Assembly (NCBI GenBank): GCA_029762625.1
Contig: JARVGI010000010.1
Coordinates: 1-64,000 of the forward strand
Length of the DNA: 64,000 nucleotides
From: Methanomicrobiaceae archaeon
GTDB lineage: Archaea > Halobacteriota > Methanomicrobia > Methanomicrobiales > Methanomicrobiaceae
Direction: 5' to 3'
The stretch's first letter is position 1. The number at the start of each line of letters is the position of its first letter. Shown in pieces: positions 48,916-58,488 of this stretch. The notes under the pieces are model-generated. The model was not told the origin of the DNA. It was given only the letters and a program-made list of their open reading frames with translations, and made no database searches. A program made the translations under genes and the position numbers.

Positions 48916-49977
48916 ATGAAAGGGCTGATCTTGTCAGGGGGGCACGGAGCGCGGCTGCGGCCGATCACTTATTCTCAACAGAAGCAGCTCATCCCAATTG
49001 CCAATAAGCCGATTTTGTTTTACTGCATCGAAGATCTGATCAACGCAGGCATACACGATATTGCCATCGTCGTTGGCCCCAACAAAGAGCAGGTCATCGA
49101 TACCGTGCGATCTGCCCAGTGGGATGCCGCAATCGAGTTTGTCCATCAGGATGCCCCGCGTGGATTGGCACATGCGGTGAAAATTGCGGAGAAATTCCTC
49201 GAAGATGAGAAATTCATCATGTATCTCGGGGATAATCTTCTGAAAGGCGGAATTACCGGTTTTGTAAACGACTTCATCGATGCCGATGTAGAATCGAGCT
49301 TACTCCTGACCAGGGTGGAGAATCCGCACCAGTATGGGGTTGCACTGGTTGACGAGCAAAAAAAGGTCATCGTCAAACTTATGGAGAAACCCAGGAATCC
49401 TCCCAGCAACCTCTCTATTGTAGGGATTTATGGCTTGACGCCCTCGATTTTTGAAGCGATTGAACGTATCAAACCTTCATGGCGGGGTGAATTGGAAATA
49501 ACCGATGCGCTTCACTGGCTGATCGAGAAGGGGTACTCGATCCGGTACGATCTGGTCGAGGGGTGGTGGAAAGACACCGGCAAGCCCGAAGATCTCCTGG
49601 AGGCGAACCGCCTGATACTGGACGGCATCTGTTCGGAGAATAAGGGATGTATCGAAAACAGTAGGATAAACGGGAGGATTGTGATAGGTGATAATACGGT
49701 AATTGAGGAACATTCAACAATTGCAGGCCCGGCAATCATTGGAGACAATTGCACCATCTCCAGCGCATATGTCGGTCCGTTCACGAGCATAGGGAATAAC
49801 TGCCGGATTATCGACACCGAAGTTGAGAATTCGATTGTGCTGGACGGATCGGATATTGTACATGGGGGAAAGATTATCGAGAGCCTGATCGGCAAAGAAG
49901 TGAGGATCAGGAAAAACAACTCATTGCCGAAGGGGAAGAAACTGGTCGTCGGGGACAATTCAGAGATCGAACTGTGA
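48916..49977 (+). CDS. rfbA: Glucose-1-phosphate thymidylyltransferase (long form)
   Basis: A 353-residue sugar nucleotidyltransferase: LSGGHGARLRPITYSQQKQ (nucleotide loop) at the start, MYLGDNLLKGG (metal Asp), WKDTGKPEDLLEAN, then a C-terminal left-handed beta-helix (about 245-353) of hexapeptide repeats (IVIGDNTVIEEHSTIAG). The long form with beta-helix is common in archaea. It makes dTDP-glucose for the dehydratase encoded next. It is the first gene of the locus and starts shortly after its own promoter. Confidence 0.9.
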   Translation: MKGLILSGGHGARLRPITYSQQKQLIPIANKPILFYCIEDLINAGIHDIAIVVGPNKEQVIDTVRSAQWDAAIEFVHQDAPRGLAHAVKIAEKFLEDEKFIMYLGDNLLKGGITGFVNDFIDADVESSLLLTRVENPHQYGVALVDEQKKVIVKLMEKPRNPPSNLSIVGIYGLTPSIFEAIERIKPSWRGELEITDALHWLIEKGYSIRYDLVEGWWKDTGKPEDLLEANRLILDGICSENKGCIENSRINGRIVIGDNTVIEEHSTIAGPAIIGDNCTISSAYVGPFTSIGNNCRIIDTEVENSIVLDGSDIVHGGKIIESLIGKEVRIRKNNSLPKGKKLVVGDNSEIEL

Positions 49978-50092
49978 CGGGTACGTGAGAAAATGCAGTG
50001 CATGAGCCTTGGGGGGGCGTATCGGTGCAGAGGGCGGATTTCTCATAGCATTGCCATTTTGAAGACATCATGATAGTTCGAAAGGAGGATGT

Positions 50093-51046
50093 ATGCGATT
50101 TCTCATCACAGGCGCTGCAGGTTTCATCGGGAGCAACTTTGTCCGTTTCATGCTGGATCAGTATCCGGATGACGAGCTCGTCGTCCTTGATAAGCTGACC
50201 TACGCGGGGAGAAGGGAAAATCTGGATGATATTGCCAATCGTATCGAATTTGTGAAGGGGGATATATGCCAGCGGGAGGATATCGAAAAAACCGGTAAGT
50301 GCGATGTGATTGTTAATTTTGCTGCAGAATCACACGTTGACCGCTCGATCAACGATCCGGGGCTGTTTATCAGGACCGATATTCTGGGCACGTATACGCT
50401 TCTTGAATATGCCCGGAAAAATGAGGTCGAGCGGTTCCTGCAGGTGAGTACGGATGAGGTATACGGGAGTATCGAGAAAGGCTCATTTACCGCGAACGAC
50501 CCGCTAAACCCTTCGTCTCCCTATTCTGCGAGCAAGGCCGGGGCCGATCTCATTGCGCTTGCGTATTATAAGACCTACGGACTGCCCGTGCTCATCACGA
50601 GATGCTCGAACAATTTCGGGCCGTATCAGTTCCCGGAAAAATTGTTCCCCGTCCTGATCCTCAGGGCCCTGAAGAATCAGCCCCTGCCAATCTACGGGGA
50701 TGGGAACAACGTGAGAGACTGGATTTATGTCATGGACCATTGCAGTGCCATCGACCGCGTGGTGAGCAGGGGATCCTGCGGGAACATCTACACCATCGGG
50801 ACAGGATACGAAAAGACGAATCTCGAGATTGCGAAATTGATCCTGCAATCCTTACACAAACCCGAGGATCTGATCACGTTTGTCGGAGACCGTCCCGGTC
50901 ATGATTTCCGGTACTCCCTGTCGGCGAAGGAAATGAACCAGCTTGGTTGGAAACCGCAATATGGGTTCGAGGAGGCGCTCGAAGAGACAATTTCGTGGTA
51001 TGTCCAGAACGAATGGTGGTGGCAACCACTGATTAACGCTCCCTGA
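50093..51046 (+). CDS. rfbB: dTDP-glucose 4,6-dehydratase
   Basis: A 317-residue extended SDR enzyme. GAAGFIGSNFVR binds NAD; STDEVYGS supplies the Thr-Asp-Glu active-site triad of 4,6-dehydratases; YSASKAGADLI has the catalytic Tyr and Lys; RDWIYVMDHC binds the sugar nucleotide. It converts dTDP-glucose to dTDP-4-keto-6-deoxyglucose, the branch point for deoxy- and aminosugars. GGAGG precedes the ATG by five bases. The final residues are shorter than bacterial RfbB, as is usual in archaea. Confidence 0.94.
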   Translation: MRFLITGAAGFIGSNFVRFMLDQYPDDELVVLDKLTYAGRRENLDDIANRIEFVKGDICQREDIEKTGKCDVIVNFAAESHVDRSINDPGLFIRTDILGTYTLLEYARKNEVERFLQVSTDEVYGSIEKGSFTANDPLNPSSPYSASKAGADLIALAYYKTYGLPVLITRCSNNFGPYQFPEKLFPVLILRALKNQPLPIYGDGNNVRDWIYVMDHCSAIDRVVSRGSCGNIYTIGTGYEKTNLEIAKLILQSLHKPEDLITFVGDRPGHDFRYSLSAKEMNQLGWKPQYGFEEALEETISWYVQNEWWWQPLINAP

Positions 51047-51103
51047 TCTTCAGCCGATGTGTCTGAGATCCATGGCCAATTGAACAAGAAGGAGAGATGT
51101 CAT

Positions 51104-51111
51104 TATTTATA
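51104..51111 (+). promoter_or_regulatory. TATA box before the rfbH-like gene
   Basis: tatttata in an AT-rich patch predicts a start near 51135. A G-run (ggggggc, 51144-51150) before the ATG at 51154 can act as ribosome binding site. It suggests a separate transcript starting here. Confidence 0.45.
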
Positions 51112-51153
51112 CCTTGAGAATTATTTATTCCTTCGATTTTTTCGGGGGGCTAC

Positions 51154-52524
51154 ATGGAGAACGAGTCCGATCAGATTTCAAGCGACTTGGAATTGAAACA
51201 AAAAATTCGGGATGACATCAGGGAGTACTGGCATTGTTCCCGGGGGATGAAAGAGAAATTTGTACCGGGCAGGACAAAAATTCAGTATGCCGGGGCCGAG
51301 TACGACGAAAAAGAGATAATCGCAATGCTCGATGCGATTCTTGATGGCTGGTTCGGCGTGGGGAAATTTTCCCGCCGCTTTGAAAATCAATTTTCCGGGT
51401 TCCTGGGTGCACAGGAGTCAATCCTTGTGAATTCTGGTTCATCTGCGAACTTGATCGCAGTGTCGGCACTCATGTCCCATCAATTCCCGGGACAGTTACA
51501 GCGGGGAGACGAGATCATCTCCCCGGCCGTCACCTTCCCCACGACTTTCAATCCATTGATCCAGAACGGCCTTCGACCCGTGCTGCTGGATATCAACCCC
51601 CATACGTACAACATCGATGCAGAAGACCTGGAAAAGGCGGTATCACCCCGTACACGCGGTATCATGATCCCGCACACGCTCGGAAATCCGAATGAAATGG
51701 ATGCGATCATGGATTTCGCCAGGGACCATGACCTCGTGGTGGTCGAAGACAGCTGTGACGCACTCGGCTCAACATACAGAGGAAAGCATGTCGGCACCTT
51801 CGGGGATGTCGGGACTTTCTCGTTTTATGTGGCGCACCAGATGACGCTTGGCGAGGGAGGCGCGGTGGTAACAAGCGATCCGGATATCGAGCCGATCCTC
51901 AGGTCCATACGTGATTGGGGCAGGGCGTGTGTCTGCCCCGTATGCAGGGTTTCACTCGACCCTGATTATCGGTGTCCTTTGAGATTCCAGTTTGAAACGG
52001 ATACCCTGCCTGATGATTATGACAAGAGATACGTGTATATGAATGTCGGATATAATTTGAAGCCGGTTGAATTCCAGGCGGCGATGGGGCTCGAACAGCT
52101 TAAAAAGCTTCCCAGCTTTATCGCTGCAAGAAAACGTAATTTTTCACGTTTGTTCAACTTCTTTGAAGGCTATTCCGACTATTTCACATTGCCCGAGGCA
52201 TTGCCCGGATCGGACCCGGCTTGGTTCTCTTTTGTGTTGACGGTCAAAGACACTGCGCCTTTTTCGAGAAAAGATATCGTGATGTGGCTGGAACAGCACA
52301 ATATCGAGACACGGTTGCTCTTTGCCGGGAATATCATCCGCCAGCCGGCGTATAAAAATGTGGAGTGCAGGATCGCCGGCGGACTCGAGAACAGCGATCG
52401 GATCATGAGGAATGCATTTTTTATCGGGGTCTATCCAGGCCTCACCGATGACCATCTCACCTACATCATGGATACGATCGTTGCGTTCATGCATCAGGCC
52501 ACACGGGAGCGGCGAGCGCCATGA
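51154..52524 (+). CDS. rfbH: RfbH-like 4-keto-6-deoxyhexose 3-dehydrase (PMP/[2Fe-2S])
   Basis: A 456-residue DegT/AHBA-fold enzyme in which the PLP lysine is replaced by His228 (FYVAHQMTLGEGG), the hallmark of 3-dehydrases that use PMP instead of transaminating. Cysteines match the E1 [2Fe-2S] set: Cys201, then after 57 residues Cys259, then Cys261. The fourth ligand of E1 would be near 269; here the candidate is Cys274 or Cys264, so the loop is altered. E1 enzymes remove the 3-hydroxyl to make 3,6-dideoxyhexoses, normally from CDP sugars. Its neighbours make a dTDP sugar. The next gene overlaps by four bases. Confidence 0.88.
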   Translation: MENESDQISSDLELKQKIRDDIREYWHCSRGMKEKFVPGRTKIQYAGAEYDEKEIIAMLDAILDGWFGVGKFSRRFENQFSGFLGAQESILVNSGSSANLIAVSALMSHQFPGQLQRGDEIISPAVTFPTTFNPLIQNGLRPVLLDINPHTYNIDAEDLEKAVSPRTRGIMIPHTLGNPNEMDAIMDFARDHDLVVVEDSCDALGSTYRGKHVGTFGDVGTFSFYVAHQMTLGEGGAVVTSDPDIEPILRSIRDWGRACVCPVCRVSLDPDYRCPLRFQFETDTLPDDYDKRYVYMNVGYNLKPVEFQAAMGLEQLKKLPSFIAARKRNFSRLFNFFEGYSDYFTLPEALPGSDPAWFSFVLTVKDTAPFSRKDIVMWLEQHNIETRLLFAGNIIRQPAYKNVECRIAGGLENSDRIMRNAFFIGVYPGLTDDHLTYIMDTIVAFMHQATRERRAP

Positions 52525-53519
52525 CCGCGCACGCAAGCCGGGGCATGGAAGATGCGAACGTGCTGATCATCGGCGGGCTCGGGTTTCTCGGCAGCAACCT
52601 CGCGCACAGGCTTGTTGCGTCGGGCGCACGCGTGACGCTATTCGACGCCTGCCTCGATCCCTATGGGTGGAACTATGCGAATATTACGGAAATTGCGCGT
52701 GATGTTGAGGTCGTCGTTGCCGACACCCGTAATTTTGAAGCCGTATGCGTTCATGTGGCGGATAAAGACCTGATATTTAATTTTGCTGCGCAGGTGAGCC
52801 ATAGCCTTTCCATGGAACGGCCGTGTACGGATATCGAGATCAACTGCCGGGGGAATATGAATGTTCTTGAGGCCTGCAGGCGGTTAAATGACGGTGTGAC
52901 GATCCTCTTTGCCGGTACGCGGAGCGAAACGGGTGAAGCGCAGTATCTGCCCGTCGACGAGGACCATCCGGACAATCCTTCCGATATCTATAGCATCAAC
53001 AAACTGGCGGCGGAGAAATACCACCTGATGTATCATCACGTCTACGGGATGCCCACGACGGTCATCCGCGTCGGCAATACCTACGGGCCGAGGCACCAGA
53101 TGAAGCACGGGCAGTACGGGGTGCTGAACTACTTCATCAGGCGTGCAATGCTCGATGAACCGATACTGATCTACGGGGACGGCGAACAGATCCGTGAATA
53201 TTGCTATGTCGACGATGTGTGCGATGCGTTTTATCGTGCCGCACAGACCCCGAAATCTATCGGAGAGTATTTCGTGATCGGCAGCGGAGAACCGGTCAAA
53301 TTCATCGAAATGGCCAATCGGGTGCTCAGGGCCGTGGGAAAAGGGTCATTGATCCATACCCCATATCCTGAAGGGCGCGAGAAGATCGATGTGCAGAAGT
53401 TTTTTGTTGCAAACGACAAGATTTCTGAATATCTGGGATGGCATCCGACGATCACCCTGAAGGAAGGATTGGAAAAAACGGTTGCATTTTATCAGACGCG
53501 GTTGATGGAATATATTTGA
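52521..53519 (+). CDS. NAD-dependent sugar epimerase/dehydratase (extended SDR)
   Basis: A 332-residue extended SDR enzyme: IIGGLGFLGSNLAHRL binds NAD, and YSINKLAAEKY has the catalytic Tyr and Lys; the Thr position is in FAGTRSETG. IREYCYVDDVCDAF binds the nucleotide sugar. It may epimerise or reduce the product of the RfbH-like enzyme. ATG 52521 overlaps the previous stop by four bases; an in-frame ATG at 52545 begins just before the Rossmann strand and is a weaker alternative. The exact substrate cannot be told. Confidence 0.85.
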   Translation: MTAHASRGMEDANVLIIGGLGFLGSNLAHRLVASGARVTLFDACLDPYGWNYANITEIARDVEVVVADTRNFEAVCVHVADKDLIFNFAAQVSHSLSMERPCTDIEINCRGNMNVLEACRRLNDGVTILFAGTRSETGEAQYLPVDEDHPDNPSDIYSINKLAAEKYHLMYHHVYGMPTTVIRVGNTYGPRHQMKHGQYGVLNYFIRRAMLDEPILIYGDGEQIREYCYVDDVCDAFYRAAQTPKSIGEYFVIGSGEPVKFIEMANRVLRAVGKGSLIHTPYPEGREKIDVQKFFVANDKISEYLGWHPTITLKEGLEKTVAFYQTRLMEYI

Positions 53520-53528
53520 CACAGTGGT

Positions 53529-54644
53529 ATGATTCCTGTTTTTAAGCCTTCTCTGGGAGATGAGGAGATAGCTGCAATCAGGGAGACGTTTGCATCCGGC
53601 TGGATCGGGCTCGGCCCGAAGACAAAAGAATTTGAACACCGGTTTGCCGGCTATATCGGAACACCGCATGCGATCGGTGTCAATTCGGCCACCGCGGCAC
53701 TGGATCTCTCTCTCAAGGCCTTTCATATCAATTCCGGCGAAATCCTCATCCCTGCGATCACCTTCGTATCCACCGCTCATGCAGCAATGTATAATCATGC
53801 AACACCAGTGCTTGTCGATGTATCAAAAGACACGCTCTGCATGGATATCGAGGACCTCAAAGAAAAAATCACGCAGAAGGCCCGGGCGATTATCCCCGTG
53901 CATCTGGGCGGGCATCCCTGCGATATGGATCCGATTCTCGAGCTTGCCGGGGACCACAACCTGGTCGTAATCGAGGATGCCGCCAACGCGGCCGGGGCGG
54001 AGTACAAAGGGCAAAAGGTCGGATCCCTCGGTGATGCCGGATGTTTCAGCTTCCAGGCGACCAAGAATATGACCACTGGCGACGGAGGGATGATCACCAC
54101 CTCTCATACTGAGATCGTGCAACGGCTCCAGCGGTTGCGGTGGGTTGGCATCGATCTGGACACGTGGCAGCGGGATACCCCTCCGGAACATTATTCATGG
54201 TATTATGAGGTCGATGAGATCGGATACAAGTGCCATATGAACGATATCCAGGCGTCAATGGGGCTGGTGCAGCTGCAGAAACTGGACACCATGAATGGCG
54301 CCCGGCGGCGCATTGCGCGGATATACGACCATGCGTTATCCTCTATTCCGGATGTATCCGCGCCCGTCGAACGACCGTGGGCAACCCATGCACACTGGCT
54401 CTACACGCTGAAAATGAAACGGCGGGACGCATTCATTGCGCATATGAACAGGTGCGGCATTTCCACAGGAGTCCACTTCATGCCGGTCCATCACCATCCC
54501 TGCTATGCCGCACTCCCTGCCGATGTTCCCGTTGCCGAGTGCATCTGGAAGGAAATTGTGGATATTCCCCTGTTTCCCGATCTTCAGGACGATGAAATAC
54601 ATCGAATACTTCATGCGGTGAAGACATTCTTTTTTCCCGGTTGA
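53529..54644 (+). CDS. DegT/DnrJ/EryC1/StrS sugar aminotransferase
   Basis: A 371-residue PLP enzyme with the catalytic Lys179 intact in FSFQATKNMTTGDGGM, unlike the RfbH-like protein encoded before it. PVHLGGHPCDMDPI and EDAANAAGAEYKG are the usual cofactor segments. It transaminates a nucleotide-linked keto sugar, probably at C4 or C3. It starts nine bases after the SDR gene. The amino sugar made depends on the SDR step and is not predictable here. Confidence 0.9.
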   Translation: MIPVFKPSLGDEEIAAIRETFASGWIGLGPKTKEFEHRFAGYIGTPHAIGVNSATAALDLSLKAFHINSGEILIPAITFVSTAHAAMYNHATPVLVDVSKDTLCMDIEDLKEKITQKARAIIPVHLGGHPCDMDPILELAGDHNLVVIEDAANAAGAEYKGQKVGSLGDAGCFSFQATKNMTTGDGGMITTSHTEIVQRLQRLRWVGIDLDTWQRDTPPEHYSWYYEVDEIGYKCHMNDIQASMGLVQLQKLDTMNGARRRIARIYDHALSSIPDVSAPVERPWATHAHWLYTLKMKRRDAFIAHMNRCGISTGVHFMPVHHHPCYAALPADVPVAECIWKEIVDIPLFPDLQDDEIHRILHAVKTFFFPG

Positions 54645-54842
54645 GTGCGGTCGATGTTCTGCGAAACCAGGCCTTCCCCGCACAACCGTCGGGTGCAGGA
54701 CGCCTGTAACCGGGACTACCTGGCAGGTCGCCTGATGGGAGATACATGCCCGACTGGAATTTTCTCCTCATGTCTCCTGGCACCTGCGTTGATCCCGAAA
54801 CCATGGTGCTGGAGTTTAATCTCCCGCGAATACATTGAAGAA

Positions 54843-54852
54843 TATTTATAAA
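54843..54852 (+). promoter_or_regulatory. TATA box before the GT2 gene at 54900
   Basis: tatttataaa begins an AT-rich stretch 48-57 bases before the ATG. The preceding 200 bases (54645-54842) show no gene. The G-run ggggggt touches the start codon. Confidence 0.45.
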
Positions 54853-54899
54853 ACATTATATATGATATGGCCTGTCAATTGACTGTTGTTTTGGGGGGT

Positions 54900-55985
54900 A
54901 TGATGCTGACACCGAAAGTTGCGATAATTATCCTAAACTGGAACGGTTGGAAAGATACGCTGGAATGTCTGGAGTCGCTCTATCAGATCACGTATCCGGC
55001 ATATGAGGTGGTCATCGTCGACAATGGATCGGAGGACAATTCGCTCGATCATATCAGGGACTATTGTGCAGGGAATCATGGTGTCACCACCGATTTCGTC
55101 ACCTATCAGGCGGAGAACAAACCTATCGCGCTTGCCGAATACACCCGGAACGAGATCGAATCAGGGGGGGCAGATCCGCTCGTTGACATCCCCTCTGACC
55201 GGAAACTGCGCATCATTAAAAATGAGAAAAATTACGGGTGCAGCGAGGGCAATAATATCGGAATGCGGTTTGCACTCAACGACCTGAACGCCGACTATAT
55301 CCTTTTATTGAACAACGATGTGGTTGTCGACAGGGAATTTTTGGGGGAAATGATCGCTGTTGCCGAAGGCGACGAATATATAGGGTTTGTCGGGCCAAAA
55401 GCATATTTCTACCATGACAAGGGGTTCATCCAATATACCGGAGGAGGATCGGTGGATTTATTGCGGGGAATTTCACCCTGCATCGCCAGGGATGAGCGGG
55501 ACGGAGGGAAATACGATCGAAATTACGAAGTTGATTATGTTGGAGGCGCGTGCATCCTAGTCAAAAGGGAGGTAATCGACACCATCGGGTTGTGGGATGA
55601 TACATTCTTCGCATACTGGGAGGAAACGGACTGGTGCCTGCGGGGGAAGAAGGAGGGTTATGCAAGTATGTATGCGTGGAGAGCGAACATATGGCATAAA
55701 GAGGGTGCGACAAGCGGGAGCGGCCTGAATACCTATTTCATGACGAGGAACCGGCCGTACTTTGTCAGAAAACATACGGATCCGGCACAATATATGCAAT
55801 TTTTACTCTACCAGATGGGATTTCGGTTCTGGTACACCCTGTTCCTCTACGGCATATACCAGAGAGACCTCACCAAACTGCGATACTATCTAAAGGGAAT
55901 TAAAGACAGCAGGAAACTGAAACCAGAAACGCCCTCAACCCATCAAACCCCGGAACCGCCGATTCGCCCGAACATCCCGAATTGA
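54900..55985 (+). CDS. Glycosyltransferase family 2 (rhamnosyltransferase-like)
   Basis: A 361-residue GT2 enzyme with C-terminal helix: VAIIILNWNGWKDTLECLESL and VDNGSEDNSLDH at the start, LLNNDVVVD (DxD-like), then GGACILVKREVIDTIGLWDDTFF and YWEETDWCLRGK. This set is typical of WbbL-like rhamnosyltransferases. A hydrophobic stretch near 300-325 may anchor it. Two ATGs stand in tandem (54900 and 54903); the second has slightly better spacing from the G-run. The C-terminus is Pro-rich (TPSTHQTPEPPIRPN). Confidence 0.85.
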   Translation: MMLTPKVAIIILNWNGWKDTLECLESLYQITYPAYEVVIVDNGSEDNSLDHIRDYCAGNHGVTTDFVTYQAENKPIALAEYTRNEIESGGADPLVDIPSDRKLRIIKNEKNYGCSEGNNIGMRFALNDLNADYILLLNNDVVVDREFLGEMIAVAEGDEYIGFVGPKAYFYHDKGFIQYTGGGSVDLLRGISPCIARDERDGGKYDRNYEVDYVGGACILVKREVIDTIGLWDDTFFAYWEETDWCLRGKKEGYASMYAWRANIWHKEGATSGSGLNTYFMTRNRPYFVRKHTDPAQYMQFLLYQMGFRFWYTLFLYGIYQRDLTKLRYYLKGIKDSRKLKPETPSTHQTPEPPIRPNIPN

Positions 55986-56449
55986 GCGGGGAGGGCGCAC
56001 TGACGGTGCATACAGGCTCGTGGTGCGTGCCCGATGGCGACACCATCCCGGTTATTTTCGGCTCTCATTCTTCTCTCGACGCTCGGGGGAAGCAGTTTAA
56101 ATGCAGCCGGAGAGTGGATTGCAGTGCTCTTTCCTTTGGTGTGCAGGTAAAATTCTCCCTGTGGTGTGTCAACGAGAGCGTGATGCAGCAGATGATGGGC
56201 ACAGGCCGCGAGTGGCTGTGCATCTGGAATGAGTGTTTGGGTGCGTTCCAGCACAATGGACTCATTCATGAATTTCATGGAGCTTATCGCTTCAGAGGAG
56301 AGCACTGTCGTGTTGATGTAATATGGTGAGCAGGAGTGAGGGGGGACAGATACGGGTATTATCTGGCACCGTTCATTATATTATGACAAATATATTTACA
56401 TAATTATTTATATTTGCCGCGGTAAGTGTCACGTATGGGGGGGCAAACG
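55986..56449. other. Intergenic region before the second GT2 gene
   Basis: No convincing gene is seen. Short frames on both strands across 55980-56330 match nothing and are treated as chance. The last 80 bases (56370-56415) are very AT-rich, with several TATA-like stretches (tattatatg, aaatatattta, ttatttatattt), and clearly form the promoter of the next gene. Confidence 0.4.
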
Positions 56450-57400
56450 ATGGTAGCTTTGGAGAGTGATACATATGTGCATACTCTCTCCACGGCTCCT
56501 TTGATATCAGATACTGCAGACATCGCCGTGGTCATTCCTGCCTTCAATGAAGAACTGGTGATCGGTACCGTTGTACTCAGGTCGAAGATGTATGTTGATT
56601 CGGTCATCGTGGTGGATGATGGGTCGACAGACCGAACATCAAAGGTTGCGGCGATGGCCGGAGCGAAAATTGTCCGGCTCGATGAAAATCATGGAAAGGC
56701 CTTCGCCTTGCTGCAAGGAATACAGAAGGCGAAGGAATTTGGGTTTTCCACGGTCATCGCACTGGACGGTGACGGGCAGCACAACCCCGAGGATATTGAG
56801 GCCATCGCACAACCGATCCTCAATGACGAAGCGGACCTGGTGATAGGATCACGGTTTTTGAATGTTTCATCACACATTCCCTTTTATCGATTATTCGGGC
56901 AAATAACATTGAATTTCTTCACCAATGTCGGTTCAAAGGCGAAGACCACGGACTCGCAGTCAGGGTTCAGGGCTCTGGGGAAATCTGCGCTGGAAAATAT
57001 GGATTTTATCTCGGATGGGTATAACATCGAGTCGGACATGATACAACATTTCTCTTCACGCAATCTGCGCATTAAAGAAGTCCCAATAGAAATCAACTAT
57101 GATGTCCCTCACCAGCACAAAAGGCATCCGATTCCTCATGGAGTGGATATCCTCGTCAATCTTGTCGGATTCATAGGGTATAAAAGGCCCCTTCTGTTTT
57201 TCGGCATTCCCGGAGCGTTTCTCTCCTTCATTGGGGTGATTATCGCCACATTAGCAGTATCGCAATTCTATTCGTCGCATATCTTTCCCTTTCCATTAAC
57301 GGTCGTTGCCGTGTTTGCAGTGATACTGGGATTGCTGCTGTTCGCGTCGGGTATTATTCTCAACTCGATTGTTGCAATCATGAAAAGTGTTCGTAATTGA
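56450..57400 (+). CDS. Glycosyltransferase family 2, DPM1-like with membrane tail
   Basis: A 316-residue enzyme: AVVIPAFNEELVIG, VVDDGSTDRTS and ALDGDGQHNPEDI form the GT-A site; GFRALGKSALENM follows. Two C-terminal transmembrane helices (about 235-260 and 270-300) resemble polyprenyl-phosphate glycosyltransferases with membrane tails. It would charge a lipid carrier for the polysaccharide. ATG 56450 with the G-run GGGGGG (56437-56442) is preferred over the in-frame GTG at 56426. wecB follows ten bases later. Confidence 0.85.
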   Translation: MVALESDTYVHTLSTAPLISDTADIAVVIPAFNEELVIGTVVLRSKMYVDSVIVVDDGSTDRTSKVAAMAGAKIVRLDENHGKAFALLQGIQKAKEFGFSTVIALDGDGQHNPEDIEAIAQPILNDEADLVIGSRFLNVSSHIPFYRLFGQITLNFFTNVGSKAKTTDSQSGFRALGKSALENMDFISDGYNIESDMIQHFSSRNLRIKEVPIEINYDVPHQHKRHPIPHGVDILVNLVGFIGYKRPLLFFGIPGAFLSFIGVIIATLAVSQFYSSHIFPFPLTVVAVFAVILGLLLFASGIILNSIVAIMKSVRN

Positions 57401-57410
57401 GGTCTTTTCG

Positions 57411-58484
57411 ATGATCGCAATAACCCTGGGCACCCGCCCCGAGATAATAAAAATGGCCCCGATCATCCGGGAATGCGAGCAGCAGGATATCGACTATTTT
57501 CTCATCCATTCCGGTCAGCACTATTCGTTTGAAATGGATCAAACATTTTTCGATGAATTGCAGCTGCCCCGCCCGCACTATAACCTGAATGCAGGATCCG
57601 GAACGCATGCCTGGCAGACGGGAAAAATTATGGCCGGTGTCGAGAAGGTCCTCCTCGAGAATCCTCCGGATCTCATCCTCGTACAGGGAGATACCAATAC
57701 CGTGCTTGCTGCTGCGCTGGCGGCGTCGAAGCTGCAACATGCAATCGGGCATGTTGAGGCAGGACTCAGGTGCTTTGACAGGAGACTGCCTGAGGAGATC
57801 AACCGGGTGGTAACGGATCATATCTCCGATTATCTCTTTGCACCCACCACCAAGGCGGTCGGCAACCTGAGAGACGAGGGCATCGATGAGAGCAAGATAC
57901 ATCTTACCGGAAACACGATTGTCGATGCGATATATCAAAATCTGCAGATATCCTGCGGAGGATATGATGTCGCACAGAAACTCGGTCTGCAACCCGGAGA
58001 GTATTTCCTCGTCACCTTCCACCGTCCCGAGAACGTCGACAGCCGTGCAACATTTTCCGAGCTCATGAACGGGTTGAATGCCATTCATGACGAGTTTTCC
58101 CTGCCGGTTGTATTTCCCATGCATCCCCGCACGAAAAAGCAGATGACCGCTACAGGGCTCTCCCCCGGTTCAATCCACAGTATCGACCCGGTGGGGTACC
58201 TTGAGTTTCTGCAGCTTGAAGCCGGTGCACGGTGCATTCTTACCGATTCCGGGGGGATTCAGGAGGAGAGCTGCATCCTGGGCATACCATGTGTGACTGT
58301 CAGGCAGAACACAGAGAGGCCTGAAACCCTTCTCGTGGGAGCAAATGTCCTGTCCAACGTCTCATGTGCTGAGATCGTGAAAAAAACGCAAGAAATACTT
58401 GCAAGGGGGTCTGGTTGGGTGAATCCTTTTGGAGACGGAACTGCAGCGAGGAATATCGTGAACATACTGGACCATTCGGGGTAG
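57411..58484 (+). CDS. wecB: UDP-N-acetylglucosamine 2-epimerase (non-hydrolysing)
   Basis: A 357-residue GT-B-fold epimerase making UDP-ManNAc: TLGTRPEIIKMAPII at the start, VQGDTNTVLAAALAA, GHVEAGLRCFD, LVTFHRPENVD and TDSGGIQEESCILG near the end. The ATG at 57411 has GAGGT seven bases ahead; the frame's earlier ATG lies inside the previous gene. WecC follows four bases after its stop, so both enzymes of the ManNAcA branch are coupled. Confidence 0.95.
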   Translation: MIAITLGTRPEIIKMAPIIRECEQQDIDYFLIHSGQHYSFEMDQTFFDELQLPRPHYNLNAGSGTHAWQTGKIMAGVEKVLLENPPDLILVQGDTNTVLAAALAASKLQHAIGHVEAGLRCFDRRLPEEINRVVTDHISDYLFAPTTKAVGNLRDEGIDESKIHLTGNTIVDAIYQNLQISCGGYDVAQKLGLQPGEYFLVTFHRPENVDSRATFSELMNGLNAIHDEFSLPVVFPMHPRTKKQMTATGLSPGSIHSIDPVGYLEFLQLEAGARCILTDSGGIQEESCILGIPCVTVRQNTERPETLLVGANVLSNVSCAEIVKKTQEILARGSGWVNPFGDGTAARNIVNILDHSG

Positions 58485-58488
58485 CACC

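Noticed and set aside
55943-56329. Short overlapping frames on both strands between the two GT2 genes
   Set aside because: Neither strand gives recognisable protein sequence, ribosome binding site or promoter suited to it; treated as intergenic.
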